A stretch of DNA of 64,000 bases, taken from positions 4,216,001 through 4,280,000 of the forward strand of contig CM066291.1 in NCBI GenBank assembly GCA_033816765.1, given 5' to 3'. This document shows, in pieces, positions 29,875-41,513 of the stretch. The notes under the pieces were generated by a model. That model was not told where the DNA came from, did not search any database, and was given only the letters and a program-made list of their open reading frames with translations. Position 1 is the stretch's first letter, and each line of letters opens with the position of its first letter. This DNA is from Nothopassalora personata. Its lineage: Eukaryota > Ascomycota > Dothideomycetes > Mycosphaerellales > Mycosphaerellaceae. A program made the translations under genes and the position numbers.

Positions 29875-30919
29875 CTACCACGTGACAAGGTTCATCTCTC
29901 CTTTGTTGTACTTCTCTGTCAAGACCTTGCCTGCCTCCCCACCCGCGATGTCGTCTTGCAAATCGGTCACACCATCGGCAGTAATTGAAAGGGCGCGGCC
30001 TGTCACGAGTCAGGGAGACGTTGTATTTCACCAGGGCAGATAACTTACCATTCATCGATTGATCAGCTACCATGCGAGTAACCGCGCGTACCAAGTCGTC
30101 CATAGAAGCGAGCCTACTGCCGGCCTTTTGGATTCTGTCCAACACCCCATATGTCATTGGAGTGTCAATAAAGGTAGGCGCCAGGAAGTTGACCCGTGCG
30201 CCCAGTTTTGGGAACTCTGCACGCCAGACTTTGAACATTCCGCGAAGAGCCCATTTGCCACCTGAGTAGTCAGGTCTGTTCGCCACGTAACTGTATGCGG
30301 CCATAGACCCTATCAAGACCACGGCTTTCTTGGAGGGAAGTTGATGGTTTCCAGATGTGCTCGCTGCCGGGAGACCCATGCAGTACTTTACTGCAATGTG
30401 CACGGAGTTCATGGTGCCGATCAGACCCACGTCAAGGCAAGCAGTTCTAGGTTTCAATGATTCTGCATCCTGTGACTGGAAAAGCGTCTCAGGACTGGCT
30501 GGCGTGACATCCCATTTAGGCTCCCCAAGCAGCCCGGCACATGGAATGAGTACGTCCATCTCATGCCCTGTGAAGAACTCCAGGGCTGTACGGAAGAGAT
30601 CCATTTGAGATTGCCATGAAGTAACATCGACATGCACAAATTTGGCGCTGCATCCAAGGCCTTGCAGGTCCTGCTCGAGCGCGGCTCCCAGTTGTTGGTT
30701 GAGGTCCGCGATGACAATCTGAGCACCAAGGGATGAGAGTTTCCGCGCACATGCCTCTCCTATACCGGAAGCCCCTCCAGTGATCAAGATTCTCCGTCGT
30801 GCAAGACTTTGTTCGTCGTTCGTCTCATGTCTCGCACTGAAGTCGACAATGGCACGTGTATGACGGTCCACCTGGGCCTCTACCTTGGCGCGGGTCTCCT
30901 CGGGGCTCATGTATGGCAT
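29875..30919 (-). CDS. Short-chain dehydrogenase/reductase
   Basis: Two exons on the minus strand, 30919-30049 and 29999-29875, with an intron at 30000-30048 (GTAAGT..CAG). The spliced frame is 331 residues ending TAG. The classical SDR layout is present: NAD(P) motif TGGASGIG near residue 49, an acidic residue after strand 2 (IVIADLNQQ), and the active-site Tyr-x3-Lys in PDYSGGKWAL preceded by the Ser of VLIGSMAAYS. It resembles fungal 15-hydroxyprostaglandin-dehydrogenase-like SDRs; the substrate is unknown. Without the intron the frame would end in a meaningless 100-residue tail. Convergent with the TR gene, so the two could belong to one locus acting on an aldehyde or alcohol, but that is inference. 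Confidence 0.85.
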
Positions 30920-32949
30920 GGTGACGGCCGTGGATCAGTGTGTTATGGAGAGGGAATAAAAGTGCTAAACGCGAAAACAAAGATAGACGTTGCTGCGCTC
31001 TTAGATAATGCCTGAATCGGCACGCGAAAGCGACGAGATGCCTAGGCTAGGCTGCAGGGCAAATGCATTGCAGATCATTGCTCTGAACAGGCGGCTCTAC
31101 CGAACTCCAAGAAGAGGCCGACCGCACACAACAGGCAGGTGCTGAAAGATGCTTGACTCATGCAATCGTTTAATTGCTGCCCGCTTGGCGCCGTCTGGTG
31201 AGGTCATCTTTTACCCAGTGGCCGTGGACATGCATCAATTCAGACTCACCAGTTTAGCTGCTGACTGACGTGACTGAAACTATTTTCCCCATTTTCGATA
31301 TATGCAGGAGATGGAAGGTGATGTGAAGTCGAAATTAGTCAGCGACATCCTTGTCCACCTTCGGTTTCGGAAAGGCGCGGAATGCTTGGCGTCAACGATA
31401 TGTGAGGATATCCAAGATGATGGGGAATATCTAGAGCGCGATTATGCGAGAAAATGACCGCTACTCGATGGGTGGAGATATGGGGTTTTCACATAGTGTA
31501 CGTGCTCGTAGTGAAGGCCCTGGTTGCACTTATACCTCCGCGTTGAGTGCTTTTCCTGAATCGCTGTGTTCCGCTGCACTCTTTGCCCGTTAGACAGCCT
31601 GCAACGAGCGAGCATTGCTCGTGGTCTTGATATTCTGATCAAAGGAAGCACGCTCAGACCTTTGATCAAAGTTGTGACAGGTAGTTGTATCGTTGCGCAG
31701 TGGGCGTGTATGTGTACCAGTTTGCTGAGCATCGTCATTATCTTGTCCTATGCATCGTGCGGTACGAATATGTGCGCTGGCTTGGGGATCTTCTCGATTG
31801 GACGGAATTGCATCCAGGACAGACAACACCGGACCAGCAGTTAGTCATTCTCTTTGTGCCATGCAGGACCTTCATGAATCTGCACATATATCTGCCGGCA
31901 GGTGAGGTACATTGAATCGAGGCGTTTTTGAAAGCAGCTAACGGCCCGTACTCATTGTTCAATACTGGTAGTCAATTTGGGTCCCTAGCTTTAATTCGCC
32001 TATGGCTGTATGCGCTTCAAACCGGGGCTTGAAGCAACAGATAGCTAACAACTAGTTACCGAGTCAAGCAGCCATCGAGGAAAGCCGGTGATTCTTTTCT
32101 AAAGACTGGACGAGTGTAGGGAAGCCATCGTCATTCGTCTCGAAACGTGCTAGCAACGCATCAGCCAAGCCCGTCGCTTGCCTGCGATTGCCGGAGCATC
32201 GTCGGCTGCATCGCGGTGTCTTTAACGAATAACGAATGCAGTCGAGTCTGAGCACGAAGGAACAGGAAAATGTAAGCTAGCAAAGGCCGTCGGCATCGTT
32301 CTTTTTTTTTTTAAAAAAAAAACCCCCATACGTGGCCAACACGTGTAGACAGCGTGCGAAGTAGGGTTGCGGCTGCTGTCCGGCTGGCGTTGTCTAGAAC
32401 TAGAATCTCCGAGGCGGCCCACAGGCCGAGACAGAAAGAACTTGAAAAGCTTCTTTGTGCAACAGAGAGCGCTGACGTAGCTTAGATGCTCTTGTCCGCT
32501 GTTCGACGAGTATCGTGGAATGGCATGTGTGCAGTTGGCAACGAACGCCATCAGATGTAATGGGCTGGCAGACCGGCGGAGCGCCAGACAATTTGCAGAC
32601 TTCGCTTTCGACAATTGAGGGCAGCGTTGTACGGCACGCCCACTGTTGATGCCAAGATCTGAGAGACAGCAGCATTCCTTCAGAACGATGACGTTGCTAT
32701 GGAGAATTTCTCTGTTGACTCCACCGGCTACCGGCTCACGTACGGTATTGGTCTCGTGAACCATGCGGTACCGTCACGAAATGACGATGGTTGTATCCAG
32801 TCCATGGGTATCCCAGATGCGTCCTTATATGACATCCATCGCTCCTCCGTGTGGAGAGCATACCGTAAGTCTGGGTCCTGCTCTGCTCTGCTCTGCTTCC
32901 TTCCCATCTTCACTCTTTTGTTCCTACTCTGCTAGACACAACATACACA
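30920..32949. other. Long intergenic region upstream of the sugar transporter
   Basis: About 2 kb between two divergent start codons. I see no supportable gene; the longest frames are short and motif-free. A T11-A10 tract is at 32302-32322, followed by C5. Just upstream of the transporter ATG are CT-rich runs (32877-32930) and a GTGGAG at 32851-32856 that fits the CreA/Cre1 consensus SYGGRG, a single weak site. Confidence 0.5.
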
Positions 32950-34937
32950 ATGGGTATACTGGGGCTGAAGGGGAAGAAAAAAACCTCCGGGCATGTCACA
33001 CCACGTCAGGAGAGAGGTTCCTCGCCCGTAATAGACGTAACCGAGAAGACGTTCGGGGCCGAGGGACACGGTGACATTGAGAAGAGAGGTATGGACACCT
33101 CAAAGGTCAGAGTTTTCAGAGGATACACATTGGCTGTCGCAGCTATTGTTTCGATTGGTGGATTCATCTTCGGATACGGTGAGTTGGACGGTCATGCTGC
33201 GCGAAAGAGCGTGGGCTGACAGCAGCTTCTTAGATACCGGTCAGATTTCAGGCTTCTTGGAGATGAAGGACTTCCTCGGTCGTTTCCACAACCGCGGAGA
33301 CACAGATGCGACCTGGGCTTTCACTGATGCTGTTTCTGGAACCATTGTGGGCCTTCTCAGCATTGGAACATTGTTTGGCGCACTATGCTCTGCGCCCGTC
33401 GCCGACAGATTCGGCCGCAAGACCTGTATCGTCTTCTGGAATATCATGTTTTGCGTGGGAGTTGTCATCCAAATTGCGGCCACAGACAAATGGTATCAGG
33501 TTGCACTAGGTCGATGGGTTGCTGGCCTCGGCGTTGGCGGTTTGTCAGTCTTGACGCCAATGTACCAATCCGAATCAGCACCTCGCCAGATTCGAGGAAG
33601 CATGGTCGGCACATACCAGCTCTTCATCACTCTCGGCATCTTCACCGCGTACGCCATCAACTATGGCACCGAGGCCAAGCAAACGACTACCGTGAACGGC
33701 GTGGAAACACTGGTAGGCAACGGACAGCCCACACTGGCCAGTTCTGCCCAATGGCGAATCCCGATGGGGATTGGCTTCATCTTTCCGCTTTGCATGATCA
33801 CCGGAATCGTGTTCCTGCCGGAGTCGCCTCGTTGGGACTACCGTCACGGCAATATTGAGCGTGCTCGCAAGTCCATCGCCAGAGCATACGGCGTTCCACA
33901 AAACCACTGGGAGGTCCATCGCGAGATGAAAGAGATCAAGGAAAAGTACGATGCCGAATTCGCAGGCGGCGGCAAGCACGTCTGGTACGAGATCTTCACC
34001 GGACCACGAATGGCATACAGAGTCATGTTGGGTGTTACTCTACAGGCTTTGCAGCAATTAACAGGAGCCAACTTTTTCTTCTACTACGGAACGACAATCT
34101 TCCAGGCCACTGGCCTCAACAACAGCTTCGTCACATCCATGATCCTGGGAGCCGTCAACTTTGTTATGACCTTCCCTGGTCTTCTGGTCGTTGAGAAGCT
34201 CGGTCGACGACGTGCCTTGATGTCGGGAGCTGCCTGGATGTTCATGTGCTTCATGGTGTTCAGCTCAGTCGGTCACTTTTCGCTTGATCGGACCACTCCA
34301 ACAAACACGCCTACCGCTGGAACGGTCATGATTGTTTTTGCGTGCCTCTTCATCGCAGGGTACGCCATGACTTGGGGCCCTGTGATCTGGGTCGTGGTCG
34401 GGGAGCTGTTTCCTACAAGATACAGGACCATGTGCATGGGTATCAGCTCAGCATCCAACTGGATCTGGAACTTCTTGATCTCGTAAGTCACGAATGCAAT
34501 CTCGCCTCTTCACACAACATTGACGAGTTTGTAGCTTCTTCTCGCCATTCATCACCTCCGCCATCGACTTCCGCTACGGCTACATCTTCGCAGCATGCTC
34601 ATTTGCCGCGATACCCTTCGTTTACTTCTTCCTCATGGAGCATCGAGGCCGTTCGCTCGAAGAGATCGACACGATGTATATTACACACGTCCCGCCACGC
34701 AAGAGCAGCAAATGGGTGGCGCCAGAGGGCGAGGATCTTGTGACAGCGGATGCTCTCTATCTCACGCCAGGTGCAAGAGATATCCGTAAGGCGGACGCGG
34801 CGGGCATGGAAAGCACGCAGCAGAGGGAAACGATCCCAGACCATGCGGTGCCGGATGTGTCTGGTAACGAGATTCCTGAAAGCTCTGGTGTGCGTGGACA
34901 CTCAGTCACGCATGTACCACAAGTGCAGCGACATTGA
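32950..34937 (+). CDS. MFS sugar porter (hexose-type transporter)
   Basis: Three exons, 32950-33178, 33234-34482 and 34535-34937, with introns starting GTGAGT and GTAAGT and ending TAG; the spliced frame is 626 residues. It carries the sugar-porter signatures: GFIFGYDTGQISG in the first membrane helix (formed across intron 1), DRFGRK after helix 2, IRGSMVGTYQLFITLG, PESPRW after helix 6, QQLTGANFFFYYGTTIF in helix 7, GRRRAL, and WGPVIWVVVGELFPTRYR in helix 10. Twelve helices are expected, with a long cytosolic C-terminal tail. It should act at the plasma membrane in proton-coupled or facilitated uptake of a monosaccharide. Substrate cannot be told from sequence. Confidence 0.92.
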
Positions 34938-35494
34938 TTATAGTGTTTGCCGTATTGTTCATAGTTGATCTTACTTCTTGATAGAGAGATACCAAATACT
35001 TTTCTTGGGGTCGATGGACTGCATCGATGTGCTCACCAAATATTGATGAAGTCTTTGATTCGAACTAAGATTGACACACAAACCACCGCAGCGTAGGATG
35101 TAGTTCTACTGCATCCCAAACATCTCTGATTCTCACCGTGCGCGCCCTGCGAAATCTGTTCACGGCGGTCAACAGACAAGCGACCACGGCGAGAGAGGCA
35201 AATGTGCCACGACGGCTTAACCGCCTCCATGGCTCGGGTGCTGTAGTGTCATCATTATGTTCGGCCTCACTGGCCGAACTAACCGGCGGACTTCGAAGAT
35301 CGTTTACTGCACGGGTCATTATGTCCAAAGATGAGTTAGTGTGGAAGTCACTTGCGGTGAGGTGGTGGGTGTGCAGATGCAGGGCTTGGGGATAAACATT
35401 CATTCTCATTCTTTCTTTGTGAGCGAGTTGATAGATACCGGTCCTACAGGATATTTCGAGTTTGGCGCTCTGTGGAGGCATTCGTAGAACTAAC
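34938..35494. other. Intergenic region between two MFS genes
   Basis: No gene supported. Contains the 3' end signals of the sugar porter and the promoter of the next MFS gene; no recognisable element. Confidence 0.5.
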
Positions 35495-36859
35495 ATGGAC
35501 GTCGAATCCAATCCAGTCATTCACCTCGTGGCTTCGAGGGCTTCGGCGCAACAGAACCGGGTGGAGGGCAAGAATAACGATATTGAAGAAGCGCGCGAAG
35601 TATCGCGACAGGACACTCTCGACCACGAAGAAGCGACGTTTCCAGGCGACCGTGGCGAAGCTGCTGCGTGCGTTGTTCTGGCTGGATCATTTCTCGCACT
35701 TTTCCCGAGTTTCGGACTCATGGTCAGCATCGGCACGCTGCAGGACTATTGGCAATACCATCAGTTGGCAGGCTTTTCTTCTCGGGACCTTGGTTGGATA
35801 TCTGGTGTCTTTGTGTACCTCGCTCTGGCGTTGGGTGTCTGCTTCGGGCCAATCTTCGATCGATATGGCCCCAGAGTCATCATGTTCGCGGGAAGCGTTG
35901 CCTACACTGCAGCGATCTTCTTACTGGCCGAGTGCAAGCTGTATTGGCATTTCATGCTTTGTCTAGGACTTCTAGCTGGACCAGCTGCTGCGGCACTGAC
36001 CACGACTGCGCTTGCGGTCGTTAGCCATTGGTTCAAGGTCAAAAGAGGTCTGGCTTCTGGTATTGCAATGGGTGGCAACTCATTTGGTGGTGTCCTCATT
36101 CCGCTCGTGCTACGACACTGTCTGCCGCGATATGGCTATGCCTGGTCCGTTAGGATTCTGGCTTTCGTATTCGCAGCATGCTTGATCCTTTCGAATCTGC
36201 TCGTACGGTCAAGGTTTCCACCATCTCCAGATGCAAAGAAAGCCAAGATCTTCTCGATGGACCTCTTCGGCAGCGGCAGCTTCACGTTTCTGGCCTTGAG
36301 CGTCTTCGGTATTGAAGTCGTGCTGTTTGGTTCCCTGGGAATTCTACCAACATACGCTAGTCTCAGCACCGACTATCCTGCGGCGACTGGCTTCTACCTC
36401 ATCGCAGTGATGAACGGCAGCTCCTGCTTCGGCAGAATCTTACCAGGCTTCATCGGCGACTACGTCGGACGCTTCAATACATTGTTGGTCATGATGATCT
36501 TCACATTGATCGTCATGCTCGCTATCTGGCTACCCTTTGGAGCTTCATCTCTATCAGCACTGTACGCTTTCACAGCTGTCTTCGGCTTTGGAACAGGCTC
36601 ATGGATGGCAATGGTGCCGGCAACGATCGCAACATTGTCTGGGCCCCGTCACTTCGGACGCTATTTTGGCACGTCGTACTTTGTCGCTTCCTTCGCAACG
36701 CTGGTCGGCATACCGATATCTGGAGAGCTTGTGCAGAGTGTTGGCGCCCAGGCATTGGTTGGCTTCATGTGTGCAGTGCTGTTCGTTTCCATCGGACTTT
36801 TTGCGACAAGCAGATGGTGTCTGCTTAAGCGAAAGTGGAAGTGGCTAGCCATCGTCTAA
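35495..36859 (+). CDS. MFS transporter, monocarboxylate-type
   Basis: A single exon of 454 residues from the ATG at 35495 (a TTG 33 bases earlier is in frame but unlikely). A hydrophilic, charged N-terminus of about 60 residues is followed by twelve predicted helices. The first helix begins AACVVLAGSFLALFPSFGLM with a short loop LQDYW, and helix 2 ends GPIFDRYGPR. A GLASGIAMGGNSFGG loop follows the sixth region, and FGRILPGFIGDYVGR in the second half matches the monocarboxylate-porter (MCT/Mch) family of fungi. Such proteins are often found beside secondary-metabolite or catabolic genes; substrates are usually unknown. No RIP signature. Confidence 0.85.
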   Translation: MDVESNPVIHLVASRASAQQNRVEGKNNDIEEAREVSRQDTLDHEEATFPGDRGEAAACVVLAGSFLALFPSFGLMVSIGTLQDYWQYHQLAGFSSRDLGWISGVFVYLALALGVCFGPIFDRYGPRVIMFAGSVAYTAAIFLLAECKLYWHFMLCLGLLAGPAAAALTTTALAVVSHWFKVKRGLASGIAMGGNSFGGVLIPLVLRHCLPRYGYAWSVRILAFVFAACLILSNLLVRSRFPPSPDAKKAKIFSMDLFGSGSFTFLALSVFGIEVVLFGSLGILPTYASLSTDYPAATGFYLIAVMNGSSCFGRILPGFIGDYVGRFNTLLVMMIFTLIVMLAIWLPFGASSLSALYAFTAVFGFGTGSWMAMVPATIATLSGPRHFGRYFGTSYFVASFATLVGIPISGELVQSVGAQALVGFMCAVLFVSIGLFATSRWCLLKRKWKWLAIV

Positions 36860-37049
36860 CACTTTGTTGTCGTGCTGAGTCGATTCGATCAATGCCGGCG
36901 ATGTAGCTTCATGCAGAGTATTCCGCCGAGATCGGTATCGGAGCGACAGCTACTCCACCGTGGCGCATTGCCTTCAGCTCGACTTCTAGAATTCGGAGTT
37001 GAGTCGCAAACCATGGCACCGACAAGATAATTGTCTACACCGTAGCAGA

Positions 37050-39041
37050 ATGTGGCTCATTGATGTCGAGACGCTCAGATTGCACAACTTCATTGGCAAG
37101 CCAAAAGGTGAACAAGATGAGTATGCCATTCTTTCGCATACTTGGGAACACGATGAAGTGACTTTTCAAGACATGGCTCATCTTCCCATAGCTGAAGATA
37201 AAGCAGGCTTTTGGAAGATACGACAGTGCTGTGAACAAGCCAAACGAGATGAATTGCAATGGGCCTGGGTGGACACTTGCTGCATCGACAAAAGCTCAAG
37301 CGCAGAGCTGCAGGAAGCCATAAACTCCATGTTCGATTGGTACGCCAATGCCACGCATTGCTATGCGTTCCTCTCGGACGTGGGCAGCTCTTCAGCTTCG
37401 GAAGTCGACAAGGACGCATTCATCAAAAGTCGATGGTTCAGTCGTGGCTGGACGCTGCAAGAGCTCATAGCGCCAAGTCTCCTCACTTTCTACGGAACGA
37501 ACTGGAATCGCCTCGGTTCTAGGACAGAGCTGAGTTGGTTGATCACCAAGCGGACCGGGGTCCCGCAAGACTTATTGCGAGTAGGATTCATCAGTCGCAG
37601 CGCCAGGAGGACACATTTGTCGCACTCAAGCAATCTTGAACATTACAGCGTAGCGCAGCGAATGTCTTGGGCGTCAGGTCGCCAGACTACGAGAGTCGAG
37701 GATCGAGCTTATTCGCTCCTGGGCTTGTTCGGCGTGGCAATGCCGATGCTCTACGGCGAAGGTCAGGAAGCTTTCACGCGTCTCCAAGAAGAAATCGTGC
37801 GCACTAGTAGAGACCTCTCTATCCTTGCCTGGGAGCGCCCGGGAGCGACAGAGGATCTCATAGATCCCAGAAGTCGTGGCGATGGTAACCGGCAAAGCTT
37901 GCTTGCACCATCGCTGGACTTCTTTGCACAGTGTGGGGATATCATCTTCTATGAGACCAAGCAAGCCGTGCAGAGTTCGATCGAGAAGACACTGTCCAGC
38001 GTCGGCATGAAGCTCAGCCTGCCGATCATGCCAGTATACGTCAGCGACTACGAGCCAGCAGACTATGTTGGCATCATCAATTGCTATCACAAAGCCGATG
38101 TAACATACGTGGTCGCCCTAAAGCTGATAAGCGAGAGGGCAATGTCCATGGGATCAACAGATCTTGCTCAGATTGAGCAACAGACAGAGCCGATTCATCT
38201 CACGCCTTACGCTCTACGCAACATCTCCGGCGACTGGGCGCCAGCCAAGAGCCGCACTTTCCATCTGGATGCTCTGCGTGCTGAGCAAGAACCCCTCATG
38301 CGTACTGTCATCCTTGCCCGTGACCAAGCATTGCTCGAGGATCCGTTACTTGCTATGCATCGCGAAGGAGTCTCGCATGAACAAGATCTCACTCTACCAG
38401 CTAATCTCCAGAAAGCCGTGGACCACTATGTGTTCAATCATATCTGGCTTCGCATAGCAAATACGACCAACGGTCCACGTTGGGAAGTCATCGATGCATA
38501 CCCCAAGGACGCGTGGAATCTCGAGAATCTCTCCTTCTCGGTCGGCGAGTATTTTGGCAACCAGCGGATGGGGCCAGCGGAGATGTATCGGGGCCATGAA
38601 GTGCCATATATCGTCAGCACCATAGCCCTCAAACGCCACGATATCGTCAATAGCAGGCTCGTCGCCTCATTCGCCTGTCCTGTGGACCGACCAAAGAAGC
38701 GTAGAGTATACTTCCGCATCGACCAGCTCGAACCAGAGACGCAAGTGACCCATCGCCTCATGCTCCGATACTGCGAGAAGCTTATGGAGGAAGAGGTACG
38801 GCATGAGCATGAGGATAGGTTTATGGGCAACGAGAGTCGTGGGGAGTATCGAGCCGCCAAAGGCGTGCATCTGTATGATGGTTCCAGAACCTACGATGCT
38901 TCGAGCTTGGTCATTGCGCCCCAGACGAGGATCCTAGCAGGTCGGTGGGTGGCGATCATGCATGTGCATGATGTTGGGTCGAAGGCGGAGCTGGAGGCCT
39001 TGTCGAAGCAGTCGGGTTTGCCGGTCTGGGTGAAAGGCTGA
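37050..39041 (+). CDS. HET-domain protein (heterokaryon-incompatibility type)
   Basis: A single exon of 663 residues; the ATG at 37050 gives the canonical start MWLIDVETLRLHNF. The HET domain spans roughly residues 25-260, with YAILSHTW, the WVDTCCIDKSSSAELQEAINSMFDWY block, WFSRGWTLQELIAP and later RVEDRAYSLLGLFGVAMPMLYGEG. This is the common fungal arrangement. The remaining 400 residues are unassigned, with no NACHT, ankyrin or WD repeats. HET domains trigger cell death or allorecognition when activated; many genomes hold dozens of copies. It begins 190 bases after the MFS stop and appears intact. Confidence 0.9.
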   Translation: MWLIDVETLRLHNFIGKPKGEQDEYAILSHTWEHDEVTFQDMAHLPIAEDKAGFWKIRQCCEQAKRDELQWAWVDTCCIDKSSSAELQEAINSMFDWYANATHCYAFLSDVGSSSASEVDKDAFIKSRWFSRGWTLQELIAPSLLTFYGTNWNRLGSRTELSWLITKRTGVPQDLLRVGFISRSARRTHLSHSSNLEHYSVAQRMSWASGRQTTRVEDRAYSLLGLFGVAMPMLYGEGQEAFTRLQEEIVRTSRDLSILAWERPGATEDLIDPRSRGDGNRQSLLAPSLDFFAQCGDIIFYETKQAVQSSIEKTLSSVGMKLSLPIMPVYVSDYEPADYVGIINCYHKADVTYVVALKLISERAMSMGSTDLAQIEQQTEPIHLTPYALRNISGDWAPAKSRTFHLDALRAEQEPLMRTVILARDQALLEDPLLAMHREGVSHEQDLTLPANLQKAVDHYVFNHIWLRIANTTNGPRWEVIDAYPKDAWNLENLSFSVGEYFGNQRMGPAEMYRGHEVPYIVSTIALKRHDIVNSRLVASFACPVDRPKKRRVYFRIDQLEPETQVTHRLMLRYCEKLMEEEVRHEHEDRFMGNESRGEYRAAKGVHLYDGSRTYDASSLVIAPQTRILAGRWVAIMHVHDVGSKAELEALSKQSGLPVWVKG

Positions 39042-39729
39042 GAAGATTGCTGAAGCTCACGGGAGGATGCGAGTTGGCCTATCATTGAAGAAGTGTACCA
39101 TTCAGCATTGCGCAGCGCATGTCTAGCTCGCTCGCAAACCACTAGACTGCCAGAGTGGTACATTGGCCTTGTGCTCAATGTGATCTTGCTATGCTCATCG
39201 TCGTCGTTGCATCGCCCAAGGATAGGGTTCGAGCATGCGTGGGGCCTAGCATGTATGATCAGCGACCTGCGCGTACCCGAGCTTATACATACTCCAGACT
39301 GTACACTTTTCATCTGAGTCCGGACAATGATAGAGTGTCTCTGGGCAGATGCTCAGCTCCTGCTAGTACGCAGACAGTGCTCTCGATGACAGCAGTGGCG
39401 ATGAAATCGAGGACATTGACGAGCCTGAGGCAGTCATGCAGCAGCGTGACGACTCCTTCGACTGGGTGAGCTGTAGAACTATTTCACGCGCCTTCGGTCA
39501 CATGATGCCGCTATGGACCCTCTTTTCGTCATGGACAGGGGTACAGTATATCCCACTTCTTCGGCAGGAACAGTCAGCACAACTTCACAACGCGACAAGT
39601 TCTATGAGCAATTCAAACAAAGACCCCCACTCACACCTGTTTGCCTGTTTGCACCCTCTAGAACTATACCGCAAGCTATCGTCACGACACTCACGTCACG
39701 TCCACGCCCCATTGACCACCCGCCCCACC
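39042..39729. other. Intergenic region, Dre2 promoter
   Basis: No gene supported. A frame open to Dre2 from 39436 carries no conserved sequence before the chosen ATG. Confidence 0.5.
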
Positions 39730-40875
39730 ATGGCTCCCGCTGTCGTCATCGACAACACGCCCGACTTGGACACGATGGATTTCGAAGCGCCCGCGGTCAA
39801 GTCAGTCAATCACGCGACTCCGCGAACACTTCTCCTCGCTCCTCCCTCCATCGCCTCGCACCCAGACACTCTCACACACGTCGCAGCCGCCTACGATCGC
39901 AATGCTACAGATATCCAGATGCTCGACCGGCTCGCAGCCGGCTTGGTCGCACTGCCCGCCGCCACATACGATATCGTCCTTATCCTGACCGATGTCAACC
40001 GCACAATGCAAGAAAGCTCGAGGCTACTCAACAGAGATGTCATGCAGCGGATAGTGGACGCACTGAAGGCTGGTGGCAGACTCAAGTCGCAGGACGGCAG
40101 TTTTGGCGGCACACCTGGAGCAGAGCAGACAGAGGCTATTTTGGCCGGTCTTGTGAAGGGTGAGGGAGATGGCATGGTCAAGCCCGACAACACCTCGGCG
40201 CCACAGACTGTCACACTGAACTTTGGCAAGAAAAAGAAAAAGGCAGATGCGGCCGCTGTGCCGGCGAACGAGGTGGAGGCACTGAACACCGCGAAGAGGA
40301 AGAGCCAGGAAATCTCGACTGGGGATGGTGTGGTTGCCCGGAATGGGACCAACGGGGTTGTGCAAGCGACGCCGCCTGGCGTGGGGTTTGTGAACAGCGC
40401 GGACGACTTTGATGGTGGATATGATGACGATGACGAATTCCCGGACGACGAGGCGTTAGCGAAGGCAGACAGAATCGACCCGAATACACTCCTGACTGAG
40501 GAGGACAGGCAGAGGCCACTTGTGATTCGTAGGTGTTCCATGTCATGACTTTTGAGAACATGCTGACATTGACTAGCTGAGGCGTGCAAGCCGAACACGA
40601 AGAGGCGGCGTGCTTGCAAGGACTGCACATGCGGACTGGCGCAGCGTATCGAGGCTGAAGATAAAGCCAGGCGTCAGGAAGCGGATGCGAACCTGGCGAA
40701 ATTGCAAGCAGACGATCTCACCGAAGTTGACTTCACAGTCCAAGGCAAAGTTGGTTCGTGTGGCAACTGTGCTTTGGGCGACGCCTTCCGATGCGATGGT
40801 TGTCCTTATATCGGACTTCCAGCCTTCAAGCCTGGAGAGGAAGTTCGATTGCTGAACAATGACGTGCAGCTTTAA
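39730..40875 (+). CDS. DRE2: Fe-S cluster assembly protein Dre2 (anamorsin/CIAPIN1)
   Basis: Two exons, 39730-40528 and 40577-40875 (intron GTAGGT..TAG), 365 residues. The N-terminal 150 residues form the degenerate methyltransferase-like domain found in fungal Dre2 ([15 protein letters not shown] start). A charged linker follows. The C-terminal CIAPIN1 domain holds both cluster motifs: [17 protein letters not shown] for the [2Fe-2S] site and twin CGNC/CDGC in [19 protein letters not shown] for the second cluster. Dre2 receives electrons from the diflavin reductase Tah18 and is essential for cytosolic and nuclear Fe-S protein assembly. The ATG sits in ACCATGG context. Length and motif spacing match the family. 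Confidence 0.95.
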
Positions 40876-41513
40876 ATGCACTTTCTGTTTTGGTCATGAT
40901 TATTGAGCGTTACGTTGTAAAGGGCACGGCTCTATGGCTATGGGCACAACTTGGGCAAGAGGCATTCGGTTGTGAAGAGGAGCCACATACATGGAAGATT
41001 GTAGATATTTGAGACCTGCAGACGGACTGGGCCATGGATCTACGACATGGCGTTTTTGCCGGTATAGCAGCGACATTGACCCGGTGGGGGAAGTCATCAC
41101 ATGCTTCACTTATCCTTGCCACCTGCAGCTGCCGACTTGGCGCCGGCTATGCATGCGCCGTTTGACGATATATCTTATAGCTTACCTCTTCGACGCCTAA
41201 CTTAACGACGAACAACACATCCACCACTTTGAGCACCACCGCACGCCAAAGTCATCGCTACAACATCACACGCCCATTTCATAGCGCGTGGTGCAGTCAC
41301 CAATACCACCTGCAGCTCTAGCTGTTAAAGCCACACCGTCTCATCGATGGCTTGAACAGCGACACTACCAAGGCACTTTCGCCTCGGCGAGCTACCGGCA
41401 TCTACTACACTACTTAACTTTTCGGCGGACATATATCACAATCAAAGCTCACTTGTGCTATCAATCCACAGCAGGCCCAAAGGCCCTCCAGAACCCTAGA
41501 ACACCTCTCCCAG
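40876..41513. other. Intergenic region
   Basis: No gene supported. Confidence 0.5.

Noticed and set aside
32222..32764. Minus-strand frame of 180 codons
   Set aside because: Crosses the T11-A10 tract, no recognisable domain, unusual composition.
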